A stretch of DNA of 12,546 nt from Prevotellaceae bacterium (GTDB lineage Bacteria; Bacteroidota; Bacteroidia; Bacteroidales; UBA932): the NCBI GenBank assembly GCA_031267155.1, contig JAIRZR010000202.1, positions 1 through 12,546 on the forward strand, written 5' to 3'. Shown here piece after piece: positions 1 through 6,967 of this stretch. The notes under the pieces were generated by a model. That model was not told the origin of the DNA. It ran no database searches and worked only from the letters and a program-made list of their open reading frames with translations. Within the stretch, counting starts at the first letter, position 1. Every line of letters starts with the position of its first letter. The translations under genes and the position numbers were made by a program.

Positions 1-1940
1 AACCATGTATTTTTACGGTTAAACTGTATATTGTACCATGCATCGACGCCCGGATACACATTGTCGTCCTGCTGCTGGATGTAAACATGCAGGATAAAAG
101 CGTTGATTCCTTCCGCCAGCGCCCAGTCGGCGCGGCGTTTCAGGTTGCCCGGATGGTAGGTGTAATGTCCCCTGCCGGAAGTGAGCGCCTCCGCCCAGAC
201 TTTGGTTTTGCCGTAAGTATGCGCGCAGGACGCCGCACAGCGGATTTCCGCATCGCCGATAAAATCGGTAGTCCAGAACTCTCCGGCAACCTCGTCCGCC
301 TGACCGCCGTACTGCAGAAACTCTCCGGCAAAGCCCCACGATCCGTAGTTTTCAAACCATGTAGTCTGTCCGTTTTCGTGAGAGCGGTCGGCAAGCGCGC
401 GTGCATACTCGTATGCAATACGGTCTGCAACAAGCCGGCGCATGTCCCACAGAAACCTGTCCGACAGTTCCGGCGATCCGACGGGATAGCCGAAGTATGC
501 GGGAAGGTATGGAACAGGATCGTAACCGTAGCGCTGCCTGAAGATTTCGATGAAATTGTCGGTGAAATTCTGCCCGCCCTTTTCGTAGGAATCCATGATA
601 TTAAGTTTCCACGACCTGCGGTCTGCGGCGGGGATACGGCGGAGAATCTCTCCGAGATAGGCGTCGAAATGGTATTGAGTGAGCCTGTACGAGAGTTTGT
701 CGATTTCGGGACCGGCTCCGCCTTCGGGAGCAGGCGCATTTTGCATCCCTGTCGGCATCATTCCCGTCCGCAGAATCACCCAGTCGCCGGCGGGAACGTC
801 CCATACGAGCGTTCCGTCCGCCGCAAGTTTGTCGGAAATGTCAAGCACGTTCCGGGGATCGACGGACAGCGAAGCGTCGGCGGTTTCCCTGCCCCACATA
901 AATGCGTCCCATGGCGGCGCAAGGCTGTTGAACATCTTGGCAAACGTTTTTTCGGGATAGCGTTCAATCACCGGCGCTTCAGTAAGCGATATTCCGGTAA
1001 CGGCGGACTGCTCATTCGTGTTGCGGAAAACAATCCGAAATTCGGACGCTTCCGTTTCGGGAAAGGAAATTGCGAAAGGCGAGAACGGGTGGAATCCCCG
1101 GCTAAGTCCTTCATCTGTCCTGTCCATGTTGAATTTTTTTACTGTCGTAAACTTGCCGCCGGCTTTGGCCTGCAGCTCGCCCTGACTGTAGAACGCGCCG
1201 TCGATCTGAATCAGCAGTCCCTGCGCGGAAACGGCTTTTGGAAGCGTCAGCGTAATCGACGATTCATTCCCGTGGGGAAGTTTGATGGGAAATTTGCTTT
1301 CGGTCACGTTTGACGAAAACGAAACTTTCGCTCCGGCGGCTTCGAACCAGTTTTTAGTGTTCGCCGGTTTAAGCGGAAATGCAAGAACCTTCACATCCTG
1401 AAAATCTTCGGGCTTGCCCTGATAGTTTTCGTGTCCCCAGACAATCCTGCCTACGTCCGTTACCTGCTCTCCGGAAAACGGGATTTTTTCCGAAAATCTC
1501 TTCGGTCCCGTGACCGTCCGCTTAACATGCGACAGGTAACGCATCGACTGTGAAGGTTTGATCCAGGGACCTCCGGACTGCGACCATCCCGGCGAGTTGA
1601 ACATCCCGATTTCGATGTCAAGCTCGGTGGCGGTTTTCATTGCCGTGTGGATAACTTCCCACCACTGTTCGGACATAAATTTCACATCGCTGCCTCCGCC
1701 GGTCAGACCGATGTATGCACGGGTGATTCCCGCTTTTTTCATTGCGTGGAGGTCGGCAATCACGCCCTCCTTAGTGATTTTTTCGTCAATCCAGTACCAG
1801 TAACAGCCTACGCGCTGATCGCCCGGGGGATTTGCAAAACCGCTCTCAAGAGGGTCTGCCGCCATATTGTCCTTAACTCCGCTTGTCAACAGCATGATGG
1901 CAGCCATCAGCATTGACGCTCTATAAAATACTTTCTTCAT
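1..1940 (-). CDS. GH106-like alpha-L-rhamnosidase, exported, 3' end outside window
   Basis: The frame is open from the ATG at 1938-1940 to the left edge without a stop, giving about 646 residues; GH106 enzymes are usually around 1000 residues or a little more, so perhaps a third is missing. Residues 1-27 form a signal peptide (MKK start, hydrophobic stretch 9-19, likely cleavage near MAAD). Residues 47-59 (CYWYWIDEKITKE) match the N-terminal motif of the family, followed by AMKKAGITRAYIG. Later come MDSYEKGGQNFT (Glu453) and VWAEALTS (Glu584), which are my candidates for the catalytic acid and base, and at the edge a YNIQFNRKNTW segment typical of the catalytic domain end. Known family members remove L-rhamnose from glycans by inverting hydrolysis. 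It is the last visible gene of a polar run with the two sugar genes upstream (62-bp gap), suggesting a shared substrate. The exact substrate cannot be read from sequence; a related uncharacterised GH106-like activity is possible. Confidence 0.85.
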   Translation of the reverse strand, partial: MKKVFYRASMLMAAIMLLTSGVKDNMAADPLESGFANPPGDQRVGCYWYWIDEKITKEGVIADLHAMKKAGITRAYIGLTGGGSDVKFMSEQWWEVIHTAMKTATELDIEIGMFNSPGWSQSGGPWIKPSQSMRYLSHVKRTVTGPKRFSEKIPFSGEQVTDVGRIVWGHENYQGKPEDFQDVKVLAFPLKPANTKNWFEAAGAKVSFSSNVTESKFPIKLPHGNESSITLTLPKAVSAQGLLIQIDGAFYSQGELQAKAGGKFTTVKKFNMDRTDEGLSRGFHPFSPFAISFPETEASEFRIVFRNTNEQSAVTGISLTEAPVIERYPEKTFAKMFNSLAPPWDAFMWGRETADASLSVDPRNVLDISDKLAADGTLVWDVPAGDWVILRTGMMPTGMQNAPAPEGGAGPEIDKLSYRLTQYHFDAYLGEILRRIPAADRRSWKLNIMDSYEKGGQNFTDNFIEIFRQRYGYDPVPYLPAYFGYPVGSPELSDRFLWDMRRLVADRIAYEYARALADRSHENGQTTWFENYGSWGFAGEFLQYGGQADEVAGEFWTTDFIGDAEIRCAASCAHTYGKTKVWAEALTSGRGHYTYHPGNLKRRADWALAEGINAFILHVYIQQQDDNVYPGVDAWYNIQFNRKNTW

Positions 1941-1955
1941 GTTTTTACAGTTTAT

Positions 1956-1998
1956 CATTATTACATTATTATTTACATTATTATTATTTACATTTTAT
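1956..1998. repeat. AT-rich TTACATTATTA-type microrepeat between two operon genes
   Basis: The gap between the TIM-barrel gene and the GH106 gene is almost pure A+T and contains three imperfect copies of a TTTACATTATTA-like unit of about 12-15 bp. It sits immediately in front of the GH106 start, so length changes here would alter the leader of that gene. No Shine-Dalgarno sequence is visible. Slippage-prone low complexity is the simplest explanation. Confidence 0.5.
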
Positions 1999-2002
1999 CT
2001 GT

Positions 2003-2917
2003 TTACACAGCCAGAATACTGTCCAGTCGCCGGCTCAAATCGTTCAGTTCTTCCGGCGTTCCGGAACTTCCCTGCTCGGTAGTGAACCACTGTCCGCGGT
2101 AACTTTTCCGGGACTCCTTCATCACTTCCGCCCAGTTGACATCGCCTTCGGTCAGCGGGACGTCAAAGCCTTTCCAGCGTCCTTCGGCGTCGGCTTTTTT
2201 GCGGCTAAATTCCTTGACGTGTATCCGTCCAGTCCGCTGTCCGAGGATGCGGATCCACTGTTCGGGCCATCCGTATGCCAGGATATTCCCGCAGTCGAAG
2301 TAAAAGCCGGCTTGCGGGCTGTCGAACTGATCCACATAGCGGCAAGCCTCCATCGGACTGAGCAAAAAATTGTTCCAGACATTTTCGATACAGATGCGCA
2401 CCTTCAGTTTCTCAGCCGCCGGCAGCAGTTTTTTCAGACATTCGGTCGAACGTTCCCAGCACTCGTCGTACGAAACGTTCTGATTCACCGTTCCCGGAAC
2501 CACCAGCACGGCGTCCGTACCGTACGCTTTGGCGTCTTCCATCGCCAGCAGTATGCCTTCCATTCCCGCTTCGCGTATGGCGATGTCCGGATCGGACAGC
2601 GGTTTTTGCCAGTGGGTGGAACAGCATACGCCCGAAGCCACCAGACCCGTCGCCTTCAGCGCGTCAAGCACTTCTGCCCGGTTCATGTGGCTGTTCGGCT
2701 CGACGCCCGCGTATCCGGCGGCTTTGATGGCTTTGCATTTGTCCATGACGCTTGCCTCCATTCCGACAGTTCCCCACATGATGGATTTTCGGAATGTCGT
2801 GTCCGGCGCTGCGGGAGCGGAACAGTCCGCGCCCCCTGCGGCAGCGTGACCGGCAAACGGCAGCGCCAGCGCGCCGGACGCCAGCAGTGTGTTTTTAATA
2901 AATGTACGTCTTTGCAT
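2003..2917 (-). CDS. Tat-exported sugar isomerase/epimerase-like TIM-barrel protein
   Basis: 304 residues, complete. It opens with MQRRTFIKNT followed by a hydrophobic stretch and an AxA-like site near residues 22-28, which is a twin-arginine signal; the protein is therefore probably folded in the cytoplasm and exported to the periplasm. The rest is a xylose-isomerase-like TIM barrel (AP endonuclease 2 superfamily). The four expected metal ligands can be placed at Glu178 (CIENVWN), Asp208 (FYFDCGN), His233 (RIHVKEF) and Glu281 (FTTEQGSS). Known relatives are sugar epimerases, hydroxypyruvate isomerases and lyases or hydratases acting on keto-sugars. It lies 27 bp downstream of an exported Gfo/Idh/MocA oxidoreductase and 62 bp upstream of the GH106 gene, so a role on an oxidised or released sugar is likely. 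The exact reaction is not deducible. Confidence 0.85.
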   Translation of the reverse strand: MQRRTFIKNTLLASGALALPFAGHAAAGGADCSAPAAPDTTFRKSIMWGTVGMEASVMDKCKAIKAAGYAGVEPNSHMNRAEVLDALKATGLVASGVCCSTHWQKPLSDPDIAIREAGMEGILLAMEDAKAYGTDAVLVVPGTVNQNVSYDECWERSTECLKKLLPAAEKLKVRICIENVWNNFLLSPMEACRYVDQFDSPQAGFYFDCGNILAYGWPEQWIRILGQRTGRIHVKEFSRKKADAEGRWKGFDVPLTEGDVNWAEVMKESRKSYRGQWFTTEQGSSGTPEELNDLSRRLDSILAV

Positions 2918-2944
2918 GTTTTCGATATTTTAATTTATGATTAA

Positions 2945-4303
2945 TCATTGTGCAATGCCTGCTACGGGTATCGATTCCCGGATGTCCGGTACCGGTCCGA
3001 ACTGGTATGTTTCCGGTCCCAGCTTCATGGTGGACGCCATGATTTGATCCCAGGTGACAAACTTGCCGGTATATGCAGATTCGCGTCCCATCATTGCCAT
3101 TACGGTAGACTGGACGTGCTTTTCGACGTCGTTCAGCGGCTTGCCGGCGCGTATGGCGGTAACCAGCCGGATATGTTCCTGCACGAACGGGTCGGGTACT
3201 GCCATGGACTGGTCGGCGTCGTCGGGCTTCGGGTGCGGGTATTTCCATGCGACCGATCCGTCAAGATTGTAGATGGTATCGTAGCAGTTGGTGTACCCTT
3301 CGGTGCCGTAAACCATGACGGCGATCTGGGAATCGCATCCGTTGATCTGCCGCGTGGTGCAATGCGCCCTCGAACCGTTTTCGTAAAGATATTCGACGCT
3401 GAAATGGTCGTACATGTCGCCGTTCATCCGGCGCTGCCGTCCTCCGGTCGCTTCCGCCCTGACCGGACGGCGGTCGCCCGTGAACCATGACATCTGGTCG
3501 ATTTCGTGGATGAACTGCTCAACGATGTGGTCGCCCGAAGTCCAGCAGAAATTCACCCAGTTGCGCAGCATGTACTCCATGTCGTTCCACTCGGGACGCC
3601 GCTGGATGTACCAGAGGGCGCCGCCCATTCGCGACACATGCGCAGAAACGATTTCGCCGATGGCTCCTCCGGCTACGCGACGGTAGGTCTCGATACAGTC
3701 TTTCTGGGAACGGCGGATGGTACCGCTGACCACCGACAGACTTTGCTGTTCGGCGCGTTTTCCCGCCACCAGTATCCGTCTGGCGCCTGTGGGATCGACC
3801 GCGCAGGGTTTCTCGATGAAGCAGTGCCTGTTTTTCCCGACGGCATATTCGAAATGCAGCGGACGGAACACCGGCGGCGTGCACAGCAGCACGACGTCCA
3901 CGCCGGAATCAATAACGTTCCGGTAGGCGTCGAATCCCAGGAAGCAGTTTTCGTCTGCGATGTGCTGGCCTTTTTCTTCCAGTGTTTTGCGGCAGGAGTC
4001 CAGCCGGTCTTTGAACACGTCGCCCAGAGCGACGATTTGCAGTCCGTATCCGGCTTTCAGGAAATCGCAGGCGGCGCCCGTCCCGCGACCGCCGCATCCA
4101 ACCAGCCCGGCTTTCAGGGGCACTCCGTCCGGCGCGGCTTTAAGGATTTCGGGAACTTCTACTTCCTTCAACTTCTTTTCTTCGGAACCGGAACAGGCGC
4201 CCAGTAATGCCGGTACGGAAACGGTTCCAATTACGCCCGCTGCGGAATTTTTAAAGAAATTCCGCCGGGTCAACTTGATTTGCGAGTATTTTTTCATATT
4301 CAT
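2945..4303 (-). CDS. Tat-exported Gfo/Idh/MocA-family oxidoreductase
   Basis: 452 residues, complete. The N terminus carries a twin-arginine motif (TRRNFFK, residues 12-18), a hydrophobic stretch, and LGAC at 34-37, which resembles a lipobox with Cys37, so it may be a Tat-exported lipoprotein. A Rossmann fold follows: GCGGRGTG at 69-76 binds NAD(P), and Asp95 (VALGD) ends strand 2. The family EKP motif is at 164-166 (Lys165 is the usual catalytic lysine), and FIHEIDQ (His266, Asp269) fits the catalytic His/Asp site. Members oxidise or reduce sugars, often at C3; some exported Bacteroidota members keep a tightly bound cofactor or act as glycosidases (GH109), and GH109-type activity cannot be excluded. 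M3 is an alternative start. It is followed after 27 bp by the TIM-barrel gene. Substrate unknown. Confidence 0.87.
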   Translation of the reverse strand: MNMKKYSQIKLTRRNFFKNSAAGVIGTVSVPALLGACSGSEEKKLKEVEVPEILKAAPDGVPLKAGLVGCGGRGTGAACDFLKAGYGLQIVALGDVFKDRLDSCRKTLEEKGQHIADENCFLGFDAYRNVIDSGVDVVLLCTPPVFRPLHFEYAVGKNRHCFIEKPCAVDPTGARRILVAGKRAEQQSLSVVSGTIRRSQKDCIETYRRVAGGAIGEIVSAHVSRMGGALWYIQRRPEWNDMEYMLRNWVNFCWTSGDHIVEQFIHEIDQMSWFTGDRRPVRAEATGGRQRRMNGDMYDHFSVEYLYENGSRAHCTTRQINGCDSQIAVMVYGTEGYTNCYDTIYNLDGSVAWKYPHPKPDDADQSMAVPDPFVQEHIRLVTAIRAGKPLNDVEKHVQSTVMAMMGRESAYTGKFVTWDQIMASTMKLGPETYQFGPVPDIRESIPVAGIAQ

Positions 4304-4326
4304 TTATTATAATTCATAATTATCTA

Positions 4327-4737
4327 TTACATATTACTGAAAGCATGTAAAATTTCAATAACAGTTACAAAGCCGACTATTATTAATGTCAGTAAGGTTG
4401 GTATAGACAGTATTACAAACGCTGTTTTACTTCTTTTTACTGTTTTGAAAGGGAAAAGTAAATAAGAAATAAAAAACACCGGAGCAAGAAAAAACATCGA
4501 CAGCATTTGCATGTCTTTGAAAAATCTTGCGAAATCCCAGTACATCGGATTCCGATTAATAGAGTAAAATAAGGCAGTCTGGATAATAAGAAACATCACA
4601 ACAAACATTACGGAAAAACAGGTGATTTCCTGCCATTTTTTATTCATTTTTTTATTCGATTTTTTATTCAGCAGCCAGAAGGCTCCAAAAAAAATCAGGG
4701 CAAACAAAGATGTCAATATAAGAAGAATCAGTATCAT
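4327..4737 (-). CDS. Small four-helix membrane protein, unknown function
   Basis: 136 residues that I do not recognise as a family. Four hydrophobic segments are clear at about 2-23, 38-60, 74-97 and 103-128, separated by short loops; the first loop is very basic (NKKSNKKMNKKWQ, residues 24-36), and would face the cytoplasm by the positive-inside rule. There is no signal-peptide cleavage site and no catalytic motif. The gene is visibly richer in A+T than the sugar genes, which suggests a separate origin. It lies 24 bp after the GH106 remnant and 23 bp before the oxidoreductase, in the same direction, so it would be first intact gene of the transcript. It could be a small inner-membrane accessory or an unrelated insertion. 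Confidence 0.65.
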   Translation of the reverse strand: MILILLILTSLFALIFFGAFWLLNKKSNKKMNKKWQEITCFSVMFVVMFLIIQTALFYSINRNPMYWDFARFFKDMQMLSMFFLAPVFFISYLLFPFKTVKRSKTAFVILSIPTLLTLIIVGFVTVIEILHAFSNM

Positions 4738-4761
4738 ATTATGGTATATTTAAAAATTTCA

Positions 4762-4926
4762 TTACAGGAAAATTTTCGATATGCCGCCATCCGATGTACG
4801 CGCTTCTCTGGTGATTTTTTCATCAATCCGATACCGGTCGTCCGCCGCCATGCTGTCATTAACTCCGTTTGTCAATGGCATGATACTAACTCTCAGTATT
4901 GACGTTCTATAAAATACTTTCTTCAT
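4762..4926 (-). pseudogene. Decayed duplicate of the 5' end of the GH106 gene
   Basis: A 54-codon frame starting MKKVFYRTSILRVSIMPLTN matches the start of the downstream GH106 protein (MKKVFYRASMLMAAIMLLTS): 20 of the first 29 residues are identical, and the first 8 leader bases upstream of the two ATGs are shared nearly exactly. After MAAD, 17 codons are missing; identity resumes at IDEKIT(R/K)E, then a second deletion shifts the frame, although the DNA stretches CCGATGTA (4791-4798 here, 1708-1715 in the intact gene) still align. The frame stops 24 bp before the small membrane gene. It keeps a hydrophobic start but the duplicated Leu/Ala-rich core has picked up polar residues, so a working signal peptide is doubtful. 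It most likely marks an old duplication or a rearranged operon whose first gene was lost; a short regulatory leader peptide is an alternative. Confidence 0.85.
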
Positions 4927-4997
4927 GTTTTTAACAATTTATTGTTCACAAATTTTCGTTATCATATTATTTCATAATTTATGTATAAATAATTGCG

Positions 4998-5005
4998 CAA
5001 ATATA
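4998..5005 (-). promoter_or_regulatory. Candidate Bacteroidota -7 promoter box for the sugar operon
   Basis: Read on the minus strand the site is TATATTTG, a full match to the TAnnTTTG -7 element. Transcription would start just below 4998, giving an A+T-rich leader of roughly 65 nt before the remnant ATG and continuing through the small membrane protein into the three sugar genes. A well-spaced TTTG -33 element is not evident; the only TTTG lies too close, about 9 bp upstream. Confidence 0.45.
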
Positions 5006-5185
5006 CTAATTTTTCAAAAAACTGCGTCTTTGCAGAAAATTTTAACAATACATTATTAGAGATAAAAAATAAATAACATATAATGATTTATACTGTGTGC
5101 GGCATAATATTGAATACTGTCGAAAATCGGATTAGCCAGACAGAGCTATATTTTCATAAGAGGATGTCTAAAAAGGGTCTGTTTC

Positions 5186-5318
5186 CGTCATTGCGAATAA
5201 GCGTTTCGTGCCTAAAGTACAAGCGAAATGACGTTTTTCAGAACACAACAAAAGGCGTCATCATAAGTCGAAGCAAACCATCGTTGTCCGTCATTGCGAA
5301 CGCAGTGATGCAATCCGG
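5186..5318. repeat. Degenerate CGTCATTGCGA-type interspersed palindromic repeats
   Basis: CGTCATTGCGA begins at 5186 and again at 5289, the second copy continuing to GATGCAATCCGG (ends 5318). A weaker copy lies at about 5255-5280 (GGCGTCATCATAAGTCGAAGC), and AGCGAAATGACG at 5222-5233 is an inverted partner of the first. The preceding AGAGGATGTCTAAAAAGGG resembles the edge of a common dispersed Bacteroidota repeat from memory. The copies are too diverged to define ends. Position just beyond the MFS stop would allow the hairpins to influence 3' ends of the MFS transcript. Confidence 0.6.
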
Positions 5319-5380
5319 AAAAGCCTACTGATATGCTATTTGCGAAACAGCTTTCCTGCGTCAATCTGGAACACCTGCAA

Positions 5381-6763
5381 TCACATTAACCGAGTGTTTT
5401 TTAGCCGAAATGAAGAGGTATAGGTTCCTGCCATACAAAGCGCGGCAAATATTATAAATGTAATGCGAAAACTTTTCATAAAATTTCCATACGATTCCGG
5501 ACTTATTATCCTATTTCCCAAGGACAGCGAAATTGCCATTGTGGCAATTCCCATACTGAATGCCTGTCCGGTGAGGCGCATTGTTCCCATAGTCGCCGAG
5601 GCCTGTCCGTAATATTTTTTATCGACAGAACTCATTATCACATTGGAATTTGGAGACGAAAAAAGTCCGAACCCGAATCCCAGCAGAAACAGCAGGAAAA
5701 CAATAAAAGCCATTGAGGTACACGGCGTAACAAAGATCAGTCCTGCCAGACCGGCAACGATAATTCCCATTCCCGAAGTTGCGAACGTTGCCGGATTCAA
5801 CCTGTCCGACAGACGGCCGGCATAAAACGAAACCGCACACTGTACACAAGCCTGAACGATAAGTATCAGTCCTGTATTTTGCGGCGTAAATCCGCGAATA
5901 TACTGCAAATACAGGCTCAGCATGAAAGCGATTGCCGAAGTACAGGCATAATTGATGAGCGCGGAGAGACACGATAATCCGAAAATTTTGCTACCCGAAA
6001 AAATGCGGACATTGAAAATCGGCTGTTTTTCCTTCAATTCGTATATAACGAAAACTGTAAAGCAGGCAATTCCTGCTGCAGTCAGAATAAATCCCGAAAT
6101 ATCGGGCAATCTCGAAAAGCCGAATATGAGTCCGAATAATCCGGAGGCATAAACTGCTGAACCGATATAATCAAAATGTTCGCCTTTTGCTTCTATCCAT
6201 TCCTGTTTGAATATCGCTGCTGCAAATATTGCCACAACGATTCCCAGTAATCCGACAAGGAAGAAAAGACTTTGCCAGCCTGCATACTGAGTGAGCAGCC
6301 CGCCCAGAAACGGTCCCGACGCCAAAGCGAAATACACGACTGAAGTGTTTATTCCTATTGCTTTTCCTCTGTGAGCCGGCGGAAATGTCGACACAAGAAT
6401 TGCCATGCTTGTCCCGAACATCATTGCGCTGCCCATTCCTGCCAGTGCCCTCAACACAATCAGCATTGTTCCGGAAAACGACAGTCCGCACAAAAACGTG
6501 GAGATGCTGAACAGTGCAAGTCCTTGTACGAATACTTTTTTGCGTCCAAACAAGTCTGCCAGACGGGCAAAAGGAACCTGAAAAATAGCCGCTGTAATAA
6601 GATAAACCGTTGCAATCCAGCTTTGAAATACTGCTCCCATCGAAAATGATTTTCCTATTTGAGGCAGGGACAAATTTATTGCAGAACCCATAAAGGGTAC
6701 CAGAAAAGACGCGAGACAGATAATCAGAAGAGCCGGATTTTTGCTACTATATTTTTGCTTCAT
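5381..6763 (-). CDS. MFS permease, DHA2 (14-helix) drug-efflux type
   Basis: 460 residues, complete, and strongly hydrophobic along its whole length with a pattern fitting about 14 membrane helices, as in EmrB/QacA-type proton antiporters. Motif A is clear between helices 2 and 3 (ARLADLFGRKKVF, about 66-78), and motif C-like ASGPFLGGLL at about 148-157 marks it as an exporter. At the helix-1 motif D1, where many DHA2 proteins have an Asp (LDxTxVNxALP), this one reads MGSAINLSLPQI, so the acidic residue is absent. Export of drugs or hydrophobic compounds is the family role; the substrate here is unknown. It is monocistronic: large non-coding gaps lie on both sides, and the upstream one has operator-like inverted repeats and a -7 box. 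No regulator gene is adjacent. Confidence 0.88.
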   Translation of the reverse strand: MKQKYSSKNPALLIICLASFLVPFMGSAINLSLPQIGKSFSMGAVFQSWIATVYLITAAIFQVPFARLADLFGRKKVFVQGLALFSISTFLCGLSFSGTMLIVLRALAGMGSAMMFGTSMAILVSTFPPAHRGKAIGINTSVVYFALASGPFLGGLLTQYAGWQSLFFLVGLLGIVVAIFAAAIFKQEWIEAKGEHFDYIGSAVYASGLFGLIFGFSRLPDISGFILTAAGIACFTVFVIYELKEKQPIFNVRIFSGSKIFGLSCLSALINYACTSAIAFMLSLYLQYIRGFTPQNTGLILIVQACVQCAVSFYAGRLSDRLNPATFATSGMGIIVAGLAGLIFVTPCTSMAFIVFLLFLLGFGFGLFSSPNSNVIMSSVDKKYYGQASATMGTMRLTGQAFSMGIATMAISLSLGNRIISPESYGNFMKSFRITFIIFAALCMAGTYTSSFRLKNTRLM

Positions 6764-6792
6764 ACATAATATTCATTTCAAATACACGAATG

Positions 6793-6800
6793 CAAAGATA
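6793..6800 (-). promoter_or_regulatory. Candidate -7 promoter box of the MFS gene
   Basis: The minus strand reads TATCTTTG, a full TAnnTTTG match, followed by CATTCG and then the ATG about 30 bp further on. A clean TTTG -33 element is not visible at the usual distance; the region where it should be is covered by the inverted repeat at 6804-6822. Confidence 0.5.
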
Positions 6801-6803
6801 GTA

Positions 6804-6822
6804 CAAATTTGATCAGAATTTG
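6804..6822. promoter_or_regulatory. Inverted repeat CAAATT-N7-AATTTG next to the MFS -7 box
   Basis: Two perfect 6-bp arms separated by 7 bp lie directly upstream of the -7 box, covering the expected -10 to -33 part of the promoter. The arms are simple A/T sequences, so chance is possible, but the spacing equals that of the better inverted repeat 29 bp further upstream (centre to centre). Confidence 0.35.
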
Positions 6823-6831
6823 CATGCGACA

Positions 6832-6852
6832 GTAAACATCTGAATTGTTTAC
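6832..6852. promoter_or_regulatory. Operator-like inverted repeat GTAAACA-N7-TGTTTAC upstream of the MFS gene
   Basis: Perfect 7-bp arms (6832-6838 and 6846-6852) with a 7-bp spacer, about 32 bp upstream of the -7 box. The dyad size suits a dimeric helix-turn-helix regulator, which would be usual for a drug-efflux permease, but no regulator gene lies nearby. A smaller dyad, TGTCA-tttt-TGACA, follows at 6880-6893. Confidence 0.5.
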
Positions 6853-6967
6853 CATACTTTCAACCGGATGTTACTTTTTTGTCATTTTTGACATAAACAG
6901 TAGTCGGTATACTAAATTTCATCTGTAATTTGCATGAAAAGAAAACAGCAACATCTCCCCCTTTCGG

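Larger units (their letters stand above)
4738..5380. other. 643-bp gap holding a pseudogene, a promoter box and degenerate repeats
   Basis: No intact gene is visible between the small membrane protein and the MFS permease. The stretch holds the GH106 remnant (4762-4926), an A+T-rich leader, a -7 box (4998-5005), an A+T-rich stretch to about 5090, and degenerate palindromic repeats from about 5160 to the end of the MFS gene. An 82-codon plus-strand frame at 5083-5331 is mostly translated repeat and is not supported. Confidence 0.7.

Noticed and set aside
87..1313. A 408-codon plus-strand frame opposite the GH106 gene
   Set aside because: It is antisense to a gene with clear family motifs and has low-complexity Arg/Gly/Phe-rich content without recognisable domains.
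1913..2944. A 343-codon plus-strand frame opposite the TIM-barrel gene
   Set aside because: The minus-strand protein has a Tat signal and four placed metal ligands; the plus-strand product shows no domain.
5083..5331. An 82-codon plus-strand frame
   Set aside because: Its C-terminal half (VIANAVMQSGKAY) is a translation of the dispersed palindromic repeat, and there is no family resemblance.
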